Shown here: piece after piece, positions 1 to 7,919 of the stretch | Layout of the letters: each line of letters starts with the position of its first letter | Position numbering within the stretch: position 1 is the first letter of the stretch | NCBI RefSeq assembly: GCF_002282895.1 | Contig: NZ_NRRB01000002.1 | Coordinates: 434,001 to 498,000, forward strand | Origin: Paraferrimonas haliotis | Lineage (GTDB): Bacteria; Pseudomonadota; Gammaproteobacteria; Enterobacterales; Shewanellaceae | DNA length: 64,000 nucleotides | Direction: 5' to 3' | Made by a program: the position numbers and the translations under genes | Notes under the pieces: generated by a model | What the model was told of the DNA's origin: nothing | What the model saw: only the letters and a program-made list of their open reading frames with translations | The model's database searches: none

Positions 1-986
1 ACCGACTCCGTTTTCGGTGTTACTTCTGGTTCGGCTTGAGCAGTTGGTTGCACTCCCTGTGATTGAGTTAAATCGCTCGGCGGTTGCTGCTCAACGTCAC
101 CCTGCAGAACTTGCACCTTTGTTTGAGGCGAAACCTCTACCTGGGAGGAAGGCTCGTCAATTCGCTCGACTTGCTCGATTTTTGGTATTTGTTTCACTTG
201 GCTGGGTGCATTGCTTGGCGTAGGTTTGAACAACCACCACACCAACATCGCCAATATCGCTATTACAACAATGGCACCGCTCATAATGCCTTTGTTTACC
301 GGTGCCTTTTGTACGCCAATTTTTTCAGGGGAACGGATGGCGGTTTGCAGCAGCTTAAGCACCTCCTGAGGACGGCCGCTTTGCTGCTCCAATAAACGAC
401 GAATCTGCTCCCTTGAAAACTCGGGGGTTTGACCGGTACGAGCATACAAGCCAAAAAACAGCCCGTGGCGCTCAGACACGGTGAGCGGCGGCATAGTTAC
501 AACCAAGCAGGCAGCCGCTTGGCTGTCGCTAAGGCCGCGCATCAGTAATGATTGAGTGCTTTGCTCAATGGCAATAAGTAAGCGAACCGTCATGCCTGAA
601 TAGTTGAGATCCACGGTATCGATTAATTCGGCGAAACCATTCGCGGGCAAGCTTTCGGCGTTATCAACCATAATTAGAATAGGCAGATGTTCCATTTCAG
701 CATTTTCAACCAACATCTTGCTAATAGATTGATTAAGCTCAACGGTTTTACCGGGCCATAGTTGTTCCGCCAACTTTTTTCTTAACTCGAGCAAACCTGA
801 CGAGTCATGACAGTTAAGGAATAATTGGTTGTATCCTTCACATTGATCGGATATCTGCTCCACAATCTTGGTTTTACCGCTGCCGGTGCTGCCACTTAAA
901 ATAATAGCGTCTTGGGTATAACGAATGCTGTGCACCAATCGTTGACTGATGTCCTGCTGTGTCGCGAGTTGAATAACTTTTTCCAT
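1..986 (-). CDS. damX: DamX-like ATPase/SPOR cell-division protein, 3' end outside window
   Basis: The frame stays open from an ATG at 986 to the window edge (328 codons). It begins with an AAA-type ATPase domain: Walker A GSTGSGKT at residues 32-39 and a Walker B-like LPILIMVDNAE near 101-111. One membrane segment follows at about 234-253, then a Pro/Gln/Glu-rich periplasmic linker. This is the DamX architecture; the C-terminal SPOR domain that binds septal peptidoglycan would lie outside the window. Its ATG overlaps the aroB stop (TAATG), so it is probably translationally coupled in an aroK-aroB-damX operon, the usual gammaproteobacterial order. Role (family knowledge): inner-membrane division protein at the septal ring. 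Confidence 0.85.
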   Translation of the reverse strand, partial: MEKVIQLATQQDISQRLVHSIRYTQDAIILSGSTGSGKTKIVEQISDQCEGYNQLFLNCHDSSGLLELRKKLAEQLWPGKTVELNQSISKMLVENAEMEHLPILIMVDNAESLPANGFAELIDTVDLNYSGMTVRLLIAIEQSTQSLLMRGLSDSQAAACLVVTMPPLTVSERHGLFFGLYARTGQTPEFSREQIRRLLEQQSGRPQEVLKLLQTAIRSPEKIGVQKAPVNKGIMSGAIVVIAILAMLVWWLFKPTPSNAPSQVKQIPKIEQVERIDEPSSQVEVSPQTKVQVLQGDVEQQPPSDLTQSQGVQPTAQAEPEVTPKTES

Positions 987-2074
987 TAGCTCTGTGTCCC
1001 TGCTGCTTCAATTGCCGCTATCATTACCTCTTGGCTAATGTCAGAGCGAAGTTCTGCCTTTCCGATACCGGCGGGAAGTATAAGCCGTATTGCACCTTGA
1101 ACCGATTTTTTGTCACGCTTCATGTGTGGCAAATAGTGTTCTGGTTGCATTTGTTTAGGCCCTTTTGTAGGCAAGTTGCAAGCAGCGATGAGTGAAACAA
1201 TCCGTTGTAACTGTTGATCACTTAACCGCCCGAGTGCATTGCTAACATAGCTTGCTTGAACCATACCGGCAGCGACAGCCTCTCCGTGAAGCCAGTTACC
1301 ATAGCCCATCTCCGCTTCGATAGCGTGGCCGAATGTGTGGCCTAAGTTCAAAAGCGCCCGAACGCTTTGCTCGGTTTCGTCCAATGAAACCACTTCCGCT
1401 TTAATTTCACAGCAGCGCTTTATCGCATAGGTCATGGCGCTTGGTTCTAGCGCGAGTAAACCCTCAACATTATTTTCTAACCAATCGAAAAATACTTGGT
1501 CCCAAATAATCCCGTACTTAATCACTTCCGCTAAGCCAGCTGACAGCTCTCGTTCGGGTAACGTATTTAAACTGTTAACGTCAATGAATACCGCTTGGGG
1601 CTGATAAAAAGCACCCACCATATTCTTACCAAGCGCATGATTGACGGCGGTTTTACCGCCAACCGACGAATCCACTTGAGACAATAAAGTGGTAGGGATT
1701 TGTACAAAATCAACGCCACGTTGATAGCAAGCGGCTGCAAATCCGGTCATATCACCAATCACACCACCACCGAGCGCAATAATTAAGCTATCTCGGCCAT
1801 AGGTTGCTTTGAGCAAATGACTAAAAATGGTATCTAACTGTTCTAAGGTTTTGTACTGCTCGCCATCGGGAAGGGTTACGCTTTCAACCTCACAAATGGC
1901 TGATAACTGTTTAACCAACGCAGCTAAATAGAGCGGCCCAACGGTTTCATTGGTGACGATCAAGATGCGACGATCAGCAAGATGGCGAGCTAAAAGCTCG
2001 CCATCGGATAGCACGGAATTACCAATGTAAATGGGGTAGCTTCGCTCTCCTAGCTCTACATGAATCCTTTCCAT
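986..2074 (-). CDS. aroB: 3-dehydroquinate synthase
   Basis: Converts DAHP to 3-dehydroquinate, the second step of the shikimate pathway, using NAD and a divalent metal in the cytoplasm. The 362-residue length is normal. It shows the nucleotide-binding [13 protein letters not shown] (about 101-113), [19 protein letters not shown] (about 127-145), and the metal-ligand regions [20 protein letters not shown] and [10 protein letters not shown]. It lies 19 bases after aroK, and its TAA overlaps the ATG of damX, so the three genes form one transcription unit. Confidence 0.97.
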   Translation of the reverse strand: MERIHVELGERSYPIYIGNSVLSDGELLARHLADRRILIVTNETVGPLYLAALVKQLSAICEVESVTLPDGEQYKTLEQLDTIFSHLLKATYGRDSLIIALGGGVIGDMTGFAAACYQRGVDFVQIPTTLLSQVDSSVGGKTAVNHALGKNMVGAFYQPQAVFIDVNSLNTLPERELSAGLAEVIKYGIIWDQVFFDWLENNVEGLLALEPSAMTYAIKRCCEIKAEVVSLDETEQSVRALLNLGHTFGHAIEAEMGYGNWLHGEAVAAGMVQASYVSNALGRLSDQQLQRIVSLIAACNLPTKGPKQMQPEHYLPHMKRDKKSVQGAIRLILPAGIGKAELRSDISQEVMIAAIEAAGTQS

Positions 2075-2093
2075 TGGTCATACTCCTGAAGTT

Positions 2094-2609
2094 CTAGAAG
2101 CCTAGTTTTTCTATAATTTGATGAGCAACTACTTTTGCACTTTGTTCATCGGTACGAACCACTACATCAGCAATTTCTTCGTACATAGGGTTACGCTTGT
2201 CTGATAGGTCGATAAGCACTTGACGAGGATCATCAACCTGCAATAACGGGCGACGCTTATCTCGCTGTGTACGAGCTACCTGCTTATCGATAGTGGTTTC
2301 TAGATAAACCACGATACCACGCGCTGACAGGCAGTTACGAACGTCTTTGCTTTCAACCGAGCCTCCGCCGGTCGCCAATACGATGCCTTGTTTTTCACTC
2401 AGGTCTTCAATCACTTTGGCTTCGCGGACGCGAAATCCTTCCTCGCCTTCTACATCGAATACCCATGCGATGTCGGCGCCAGTTCTTTGTTCAATTTCTT
2501 GGTCGGAGTCAAAAAACTCCAGATGAAGCATTTGTGCTAAATGACGGCCGATGGTGCTTTTACCAGCTCCCATGGGACCGACTAGGAAAATGTTACGTTT
2601 CTCAGCCAT
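2094..2609 (-). CDS. aroK: Shikimate kinase I
   Basis: ATP-dependent phosphorylation of shikimate to shikimate 3-phosphate. The 171-residue protein has the P-loop GPMGAGKST near residues 11-19, the shikimate-binding [13 protein letters not shown] stretch (about 32-44), a GEEGFRVRE segment and the TGGGSV loop (about 80-85), all typical of AroK. It is the first gene of the aroK-aroB-damX unit and follows pilQ, separated by a terminator at 2731-2761, so it probably has its own promoter in the 184-base gap. Confidence 0.97.
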   Translation of the reverse strand: MAEKRNIFLVGPMGAGKSTIGRHLAQMLHLEFFDSDQEIEQRTGADIAWVFDVEGEEGFRVREAKVIEDLSEKQGIVLATGGGSVESKDVRNCLSARGIVVYLETTIDKQVARTQRDKRRPLLQVDDPRQVLIDLSDKRNPMYEEIADVVVRTDEQSAKVVAHQIIEKLGF

Positions 2610-2730
2610 TGTACGTCTGAATCTCTAATAATTTATATTTGCCAGCCTAAACCAGCCCTGTTACCCACTCTGTTTAATGTGCGACAGCGAATTATCTCAG
2701 GTAAATAACGCCGTTGGCAATAGCTTTACC

Positions 2731-2761
2731 AAAATAAAAACCACGTCCATTAAGGACGTGG
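2731..2761 (-). terminator. Rho-independent terminator of the pil operon
   Basis: A perfect 8-bp stem (CCACGTCC / GGACGTGG, 2741-2748 with 2754-2761) and a 5-base loop. Read on the minus strand the stem is followed by TTTTTATTTT. It lies 33 bases after the pilQ stop and separates the pil genes from aroK. Confidence 0.85.
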
Positions 2762-2793
2762 CTCTAAACACTCTAAAAGTAAGGTTTTTCTTT

Positions 2794-4848
2794 TTACTGC
2801 TTAATTCCTGATTCAACAATTCTTGGCGTTACAAACACCAGCACTTCGCGTCGTTCACTGGAATCTGAGGTGGTTCTAAACAACGTACCTAGGTATGGAA
2901 TATCACCAAGAATTGGCACCTTGCTGATGCGATTTAGGTTCGATTGCTGATAAATACCGCCCAATACAATAGTCTCACCATTTTCCGCCAGCACCTGGGT
3001 TCCGATTCTTTGGGTATCAATTGATACCGCTGGGCCAGTTGGCGTGTCAACACTCCGGCCTTGAGAATCTTGAGAGATTTCCAAATCCAAAATAATGCGA
3101 TTGTCCGGAGTAATATGCGGCGTTACGGTCAGGCCTAACACGGCCTTTTTAAAGGTTACTGAGGTGGCACCACTGGATGCCGACTCTACGTATGGAATTT
3201 CCACACCTTGCTCAATATAAGCTGACTTTTGGTTGGCGGTGGTAATGCGTGGGCTAGCGACCACCTCACCCTTACTTTCTTGCTCTAAGGCTGAAAGTTC
3301 TAGATCCAACACGGTACCATTAGCAAGCTTAGCCACGTGGAAGGCAATGCTTGCAGGCGTGCCCCCTGCTGGTGCTGCAGGTAGGTTAACATTCAAGCGA
3401 TCGTCCAAGCTCGGTACCGTGCCGCCTGCTGCTGATTCAGCACCTTCTAAGCTGCCTGAGGTACCTAAGTCACCGGTTTTATTGGTGATACCCCAACGAA
3501 TGCCCAAGTCTTCTGCAAAGTCATCACGAACCGTCACCATGCGTGACTCAATCACCACCTGCTTAACCGGTACGTCGAGAACATCGATCAAACGGTGCAC
3601 GTCTTCGAGCTTATCGGAGGTATCTTGCACCAACAAGGTGTTGGTCCGCTCATCCACAGCAACAGTGCCTCTAGTCGACAGCAAGCTTGAATCATCCGTT
3701 TTCAACAACGCCGCAATATCAGATGCTTTGGCGTAATTAATTTGCATATACTCAGAGTAGAGCGGCGCAAGCTCTTCTGCCTTCTGGGCGGCTTCAAGGT
3801 TGAGATTCTCACGAATGTTCATCTCTTCCTTAGGCGCAACCATTAAAATATTACCTTCAATGCGCTTATCTAAGCCTTTAACTTGTAAAATCAAATCTAA
3901 CGCTTGATCCCAAGGCACATCGTCAAGACGCAGAGTAATGTTGCCATCAACCGTATCACTGGTAACCAAGTTGAAGTTGTTGTAATCCGCAATAATTTGC
4001 AGCACGGTTCTAACAGAAATATTCTGGAAATTGAGTGACAGCTCTCGACCTTCGTAATTTGGTTTCTCTTTGGCTGCCGCTGAAACTTCATCAACCTTAG
4101 CTACGCGAATGCGCAACAGTCGACCCTGTTGACGTTGATTAAACTCATAATTGCCGCTAACGCTAATTTGAATTCGACTGTTTAAATCGTCTTTAAAGGT
4201 TTCGTAACCACGCACTACGGTAGCAAAGTCCTGCACATCAACAACGTAAAGATCGTCGTCTTTCAGTTGCGTGTTGTACAACTGCAGCTCAAGATTGCTG
4301 CCTACTTGTTGTAAATTGGCTGCAATCACATCAGACGCCAATTCAACAACCAGTTCTCCTTCACCGGATGGACCTCGACGAAAGTCAATTCGCTCCACGG
4401 TATTTTGACCGGTATTAGCCACTTGACCACGGCTGTCTTGGTTGATGACCACTCGGTAGGTGTTACCAATAATATTGGTTGAATACGGCGCCACCTTCTC
4501 AAGGTTCACCATAAACCTCAAGGTTTGTAGATCTTGTTCGGCTTGCAAAGACTGAACGCCCTTTGAGTCCACTTTGATGTCGTTTAATTCTAACGAGGAC
4601 AGGGCGTCGCTAAAATTCAAAGCCAGTATTGCTGGGTCAGCAGATAACTCAATTTGAGGCTCTGATACGGGCTTATCGAATATTAAGTCGATTTGCAGCT
4701 GGTTGCCCACGGCACTCTGATACTGAACATCAATCAGTTTGTTGGCAGCCCAAGTTAACGGCGAAAGCACCATTAGAGACAGTAAAAGCCCGGTCTGCGC
4801 TAGCCCAGTCATCCGGCTTTTCAGTCGATTCAGGTTAACAAAATTCAT
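2794..4848 (-). CDS. pilQ: Type IV pilus secretin PilQ
   Basis: Outer-membrane secretin through which the type IV pilus passes. The N-terminus has a Sec signal (basic start, hydrophobic core, cleavage near TWA-AN) followed by AMIN-type beta domains, a secretin/STN domain (about 275-350), N1 (KQVVIESRMVTV region) and the C-terminal secretin barrel with VPILGDIPYLGTLFR. I chose the ATG at 4848 because it has AAGGA about 10 bases upstream and gives a normal signal peptide; an ATG at 4875 would lie inside pilP and lacks a ribosome site. Last gene of pilMNOPQ. Confidence 0.95.
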   Translation of the reverse strand: MNFVNLNRLKSRMTGLAQTGLLLSLMVLSPLTWAANKLIDVQYQSAVGNQLQIDLIFDKPVSEPQIELSADPAILALNFSDALSSLELNDIKVDSKGVQSLQAEQDLQTLRFMVNLEKVAPYSTNIIGNTYRVVINQDSRGQVANTGQNTVERIDFRRGPSGEGELVVELASDVIAANLQQVGSNLELQLYNTQLKDDDLYVVDVQDFATVVRGYETFKDDLNSRIQISVSGNYEFNQRQQGRLLRIRVAKVDEVSAAAKEKPNYEGRELSLNFQNISVRTVLQIIADYNNFNLVTSDTVDGNITLRLDDVPWDQALDLILQVKGLDKRIEGNILMVAPKEEMNIRENLNLEAAQKAEELAPLYSEYMQINYAKASDIAALLKTDDSSLLSTRGTVAVDERTNTLLVQDTSDKLEDVHRLIDVLDVPVKQVVIESRMVTVRDDFAEDLGIRWGITNKTGDLGTSGSLEGAESAAGGTVPSLDDRLNVNLPAAPAGGTPASIAFHVAKLANGTVLDLELSALEQESKGEVVASPRITTANQKSAYIEQGVEIPYVESASSGATSVTFKKAVLGLTVTPHITPDNRIILDLEISQDSQGRSVDTPTGPAVSIDTQRIGTQVLAENGETIVLGGIYQQSNLNRISKVPILGDIPYLGTLFRTTSDSSERREVLVFVTPRIVESGIKQ

Positions 4849-4855
4849 CGGTTTA

Positions 4856-5392
4856 CTATCCTTGTTTGTTCGCATTTGCAGTTAACTCTAATGTCGTTTG
4901 ACGCTCATTCCAGCAACCGGTGCCGTCTGGAATAAGTTCATTTACAACGATTTGTTTGCGACTTACCGCGGAAATTTGACCGTGGTACAGCCCTAAATAC
5001 TCTCCAGCACCCACTCGATACACACTTGCGTCAGATGTTTCCACAAGTCCCCAGAGTTTATCCCCGTCACCTAAGGTGCCTCGCATGGTTAGGTTGTCGA
5101 TGGCATAGGTTTCTAGTCGCCCTTTTCGGCGAGACAAATCCGGTTGTAGGCAATTTTTACTGGTATCAATAATGTCTTCTGTTAATTCGCGCTGCGGTGG
5201 CTGAAACGGACTGCGTAAATGCTTCGCTTGATAAGCGTAGTGCTCGAATTCAGGCGGCTCTTCTAATTTTTTAATTCCCGGGACGTGACTGGCTTTTGTA
5301 GAAGCAACAAAGTCTTCCAGATCCCGTCGATCACCACTGCAACCAACCAAAGATAACACACCGATAGCTAGAAGTAATTTATTTAACATCAA
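4856..5392 (-). CDS. pilP: Type IV pilus inner-membrane lipoprotein PilP
   Basis: A 178-residue lipoprotein: the signal peptide ends in the lipobox LVGC, giving a lipidated Cys at about residue 18. A disordered Pro-rich linker (about 60-75) leads to a compact beta domain (about 80-170) that in the family binds the secretin PilQ and the PilN/PilO dimer. It lies 4 bases after pilO and 7 bases before the chosen pilQ start, consistent with tight operon structure. Confidence 0.94.
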   Translation of the reverse strand: MMLNKLLLAIGVLSLVGCSGDRRDLEDFVASTKASHVPGIKKLEEPPEFEHYAYQAKHLRSPFQPPQRELTEDIIDTSKNCLQPDLSRRKGRLETYAIDNLTMRGTLGDGDKLWGLVETSDASVYRVGAGEYLGLYHGQISAVSRKQIVVNELIPDGTGCWNERQTTLELTANANKQG

Positions 5393-5396
5393 TCAG

Positions 5397-6023
5397 TTAC
5401 CCCTTACTGCCGGCATTCTTAGGAAGATTGTTCGGTAATTGAGCACCTTCCTTGAATCGATAAGTCTTTGCTAACACCTCTACGTTAACACCGCCGCTGT
5501 CCGATTTGGTTACCTTGAAATCATGTAGGCTCACAATACGAGGAAGACGAGCAACGCCCGATACAAACTCGCCATATTCGTGATAGTTGCCCGTTACTGA
5601 CATCCGAATCGGGAATTCAATGTAGAAATCTCGTTCAATTTCTTGCTCCCATTCAAGGCTGCCAATGGCCAGTCCGGCATCGGCGGCCACATAGCTCATG
5701 TCATCAATCAAGCCGGGCATTTCATTCTCAGACGGCAGCATTTTTAAAAGCTCTGCAAAACGAGCTTCCAACTCCTTGAGTTGCTCTCGATAAAGCATTA
5801 AGTTGGCCGCCAGTCGATATTTCATTTGAAAATCGCCGCGTAAAGTCTGTTCCTCGGCTTGTGCTTGCTCTAACGACTGCAACCGATCGCTAATAAAGAA
5901 GTAATGGCCACCGTAAACCACAGCGGCTAATAAAATGGCCGCAAAAATCGCTTTAATTTGGATGGGCCAGCTGCCCATATTTTCCAAATCGAGGTCATTG
6001 ATATCAAACTCTTTCCAGTTCAT
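5397..6023 (-). CDS. pilO: Type IV pilus alignment protein PilO
   Basis: Bitopic inner-membrane protein of the pilus alignment complex. It has one membrane helix at about 24-48, a coiled coil at about 50-95, and a ferredoxin-like periplasmic domain to the C-terminus. It overlaps pilN by 4 bases (ATGA-type junction). In the family it heterodimerises with PilN and binds PilP, linking the motor to the PilQ secretin. Confidence 0.94.
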   Translation of the reverse strand: MNWKEFDINDLDLENMGSWPIQIKAIFAAILLAAVVYGGHYFFISDRLQSLEQAQAEEQTLRGDFQMKYRLAANLMLYREQLKELEARFAELLKMLPSENEMPGLIDDMSYVAADAGLAIGSLEWEQEIERDFYIEFPIRMSVTGNYHEYGEFVSGVARLPRIVSLHDFKVTKSDSGGVNVEVLAKTYRFKEGAQLPNNLPKNAGSKG

Positions 6024-6604
6024 CGAACGCCTCCTTGCGCTTGCGCGGTTTCCTCAAGTTCCGATTGGTCGTCAATGGCAACACGCAAACTGAAACTTTG
6101 CATTTTGCGCACTTCATCTTGTTGACTAAAGATGGACTTCATCGAGGGGTCATGCATCCATTGCGATGCCTTTACTTTACGCATCATATTACTGACGTTG
6201 TTATTAGACTCACTGCGCCCTTCAATCCAAATCAAGCTGCCTTTCTTCTCGAGGTTGCTGATGTAAACACCTGGCGGCACAATTCGAACCAACTCATCAA
6301 GAACGTGAGTCGGCAAGTTCCGAGCCTCTTGTAAGTTCAAAATGATGTCGGTACGTCGTTCAATGTCTTTCTTTTTCTCGCGAATCTCTCGAATTTCCTT
6401 GATTTGCTTATCAAGCAATACGATTTCATCTTTTAAATATTGGTTGCGGGCATTTTGCTCATTAATTTGCCCATCAACGACCATTATCGTTAAGTAAACG
6501 ATTAAAAAGCCCACTAAGCTGGTCAATACCAACGCTAAATAGTAATCACGCTTTTTTTGTTCCCGAGCTTCTTCTCGCCACGGTAAAAGGTTTATGTTCG
6601 CCAT
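6020..6604 (-). CDS. pilN: Type IV pilus assembly protein PilN
   Basis: A 194-residue protein starting MANINLLPWREE; the INLLPWR motif is the conserved N-terminal tail that in PilN docks into a groove of cytoplasmic PilM. One membrane helix (about 23-44), a charged coiled coil (about 45-90) and a periplasmic domain follow. It overlaps pilM by 13 bases and pilO by 4. Confidence 0.95.
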   Translation of the reverse strand: MANINLLPWREEAREQKKRDYYLALVLTSLVGFLIVYLTIMVVDGQINEQNARNQYLKDEIVLLDKQIKEIREIREKKKDIERRTDIILNLQEARNLPTHVLDELVRIVPPGVYISNLEKKGSLIWIEGRSESNNNVSNMMRKVKASQWMHDPSMKSIFSQQDEVRKMQSFSLRVAIDDQSELEETAQAQGGVR

Positions 6605-7677
6605 TGACCATAACTCCTTAGTGCCAAACCTGCGGCAATCATGTATTTAGTTATTTTTCCGGTGAGTAACTGACGGTCTGAGTTGCTCGCATGAAGACTC
6701 CCCTGAAACGGGTTAGCGACAATGGTGTGGATCCCCAAATCTTCGGTAAGCAACTTGGTTAACCCTTCGAGGTTTGCAGTGCCTCCCGACAACACAATGT
6801 GGTCGATTTGTTCTTTTCCAGAAGAGGTACAATAAATTTGCAGGGTCCGCTTTATTTGTTGCAATAACTGAGTTTGAAACGGCGACAACACTTCAAATTC
6901 ATAATTTTCAGGTAACTCACCAGAATGTTTGGCTTTTTGCGCTTGGTCGTAATCCATTCCGTAGAAGGAAATAATAGACTGAGTGTATTCTTCACCACCA
7001 AAGGCCTGCTCTCGTACGAATTGAGTTTCGCCATTAGTAATGATTGCGATGGTCGTCATGCTCGCACCAACATCCACCATGGCAACCACTTGATTATCAC
7101 CCTGTTCGGGTAACTGTTGGCTGATTAGCTCGAAGCTGCGTCCAAGTACATAGCCTTCTACATCAACCACTTTGGCTTCTAAATCAACGTCTGCTAGAGC
7201 ATCGACGCGAGTATCAACATTGTCGGAACGACACGCACTGAGCAGCACGTCTACTTTGGTAGGATCAGTCACATTAGGACCCAGCTCTTCGAAGTCGATG
7301 TTGACTTCGTCTAGAGGGTAAGGAATTAAATTATCGGCTTCAATTTCAATATGGGCCTCGCGCTCATCTTCAGAGAGCGCGGCATCCATGTAGATAACTT
7401 TGGTCATAACGGCTGAACCGGATACGGCAACCGCCGCTTGTTTGACCGATTTCGGCAAACGGCGTTTCACGGCCTGCAAAGCTTCTACAACCGCCGCTAC
7501 GTCTTTAATTTCATGATTGACCACCACGCCTTTACGCAAAGGTGCGCTGGCATGGCCCGAGATTTTGTATCCATCCGCGGTACTCGAGAGCATGATGGCT
7601 TTAATTTCATGGGAACCAATATCTATCCCAACCATCTGAGGAGCTGCGCGCTTCCACATTTTTGTTAGCATTTCCAT
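6592..7677 (-). CDS. pilM: Type IV pilus assembly ATPase-fold protein PilM
   Basis: Cytoplasmic actin-like (FtsA-fold) protein binding the PilN tail. Seen: the N-terminal phosphate-1 motif VGIDIGSHEIKAI, a second nucleotide motif VAMVDVGASMTTIAI (about 205-218), and HIVLSGGTANLEGL near 295-308. Length (about 361) is normal. I placed the start at the ATG at 7677; a TTG two codons earlier is possible and no strong ribosome site decides it. First gene of pilMNOPQ, divergent from mrcA, the common gammaproteobacterial arrangement. Confidence 0.95.
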   Translation of the reverse strand: MEMLTKMWKRAAPQMVGIDIGSHEIKAIMLSSTADGYKISGHASAPLRKGVVVNHEIKDVAAVVEALQAVKRRLPKSVKQAAVAVSGSAVMTKVIYMDAALSEDEREAHIEIEADNLIPYPLDEVNIDFEELGPNVTDPTKVDVLLSACRSDNVDTRVDALADVDLEAKVVDVEGYVLGRSFELISQQLPEQGDNQVVAMVDVGASMTTIAIITNGETQFVREQAFGGEEYTQSIISFYGMDYDQAQKAKHSGELPENYEFEVLSPFQTQLLQQIKRTLQIYCTSSGKEQIDHIVLSGGTANLEGLTKLLTEDLGIHTIVANPFQGSLHASNSDRQLLTGKITKYMIAAGLALRSYGQWRT

Positions 7678-7855
7678 AGCCAAAATATTGTCACTCGCCG
7701 TATTTTTGTTAGTCGTTATTTTGTTTATAGGTTACGGTGCACTAGTACTTGCATACGATACCACATTAACAAACTCTCTCAATTTATGTCAGAAGAAAAA
7801 CGACTTTTTTTAATTTTATTGCTACATTCGACAAAGTTTAATAGTAATGGTGATC

Positions 7856-7884
7856 TTCACCCATAGCTCCTAGCCTTATATAAT
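7856..7884 (+). promoter_or_regulatory. Probable sigma-70 promoter of mrcA
   Basis: TTCACC (7856-7861), a 17-base spacer, and a perfect TATAAT (7879-7884), 36 bases before the mrcA start codon in the pilM/mrcA divergent gap (7678-7919). Confidence 0.55.
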
Positions 7885-7919
7885 GAAAAGTGACGTCTAA
7901 ATAAGAAAGGTTTATACAT

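Noticed and set aside
3233..3736. A 167-codon open frame on the plus strand opposite pilQ
   Set aside because: It is a shadow of the strongly conserved pilQ secretin domain and has no ribosome site or recognisable sequence.
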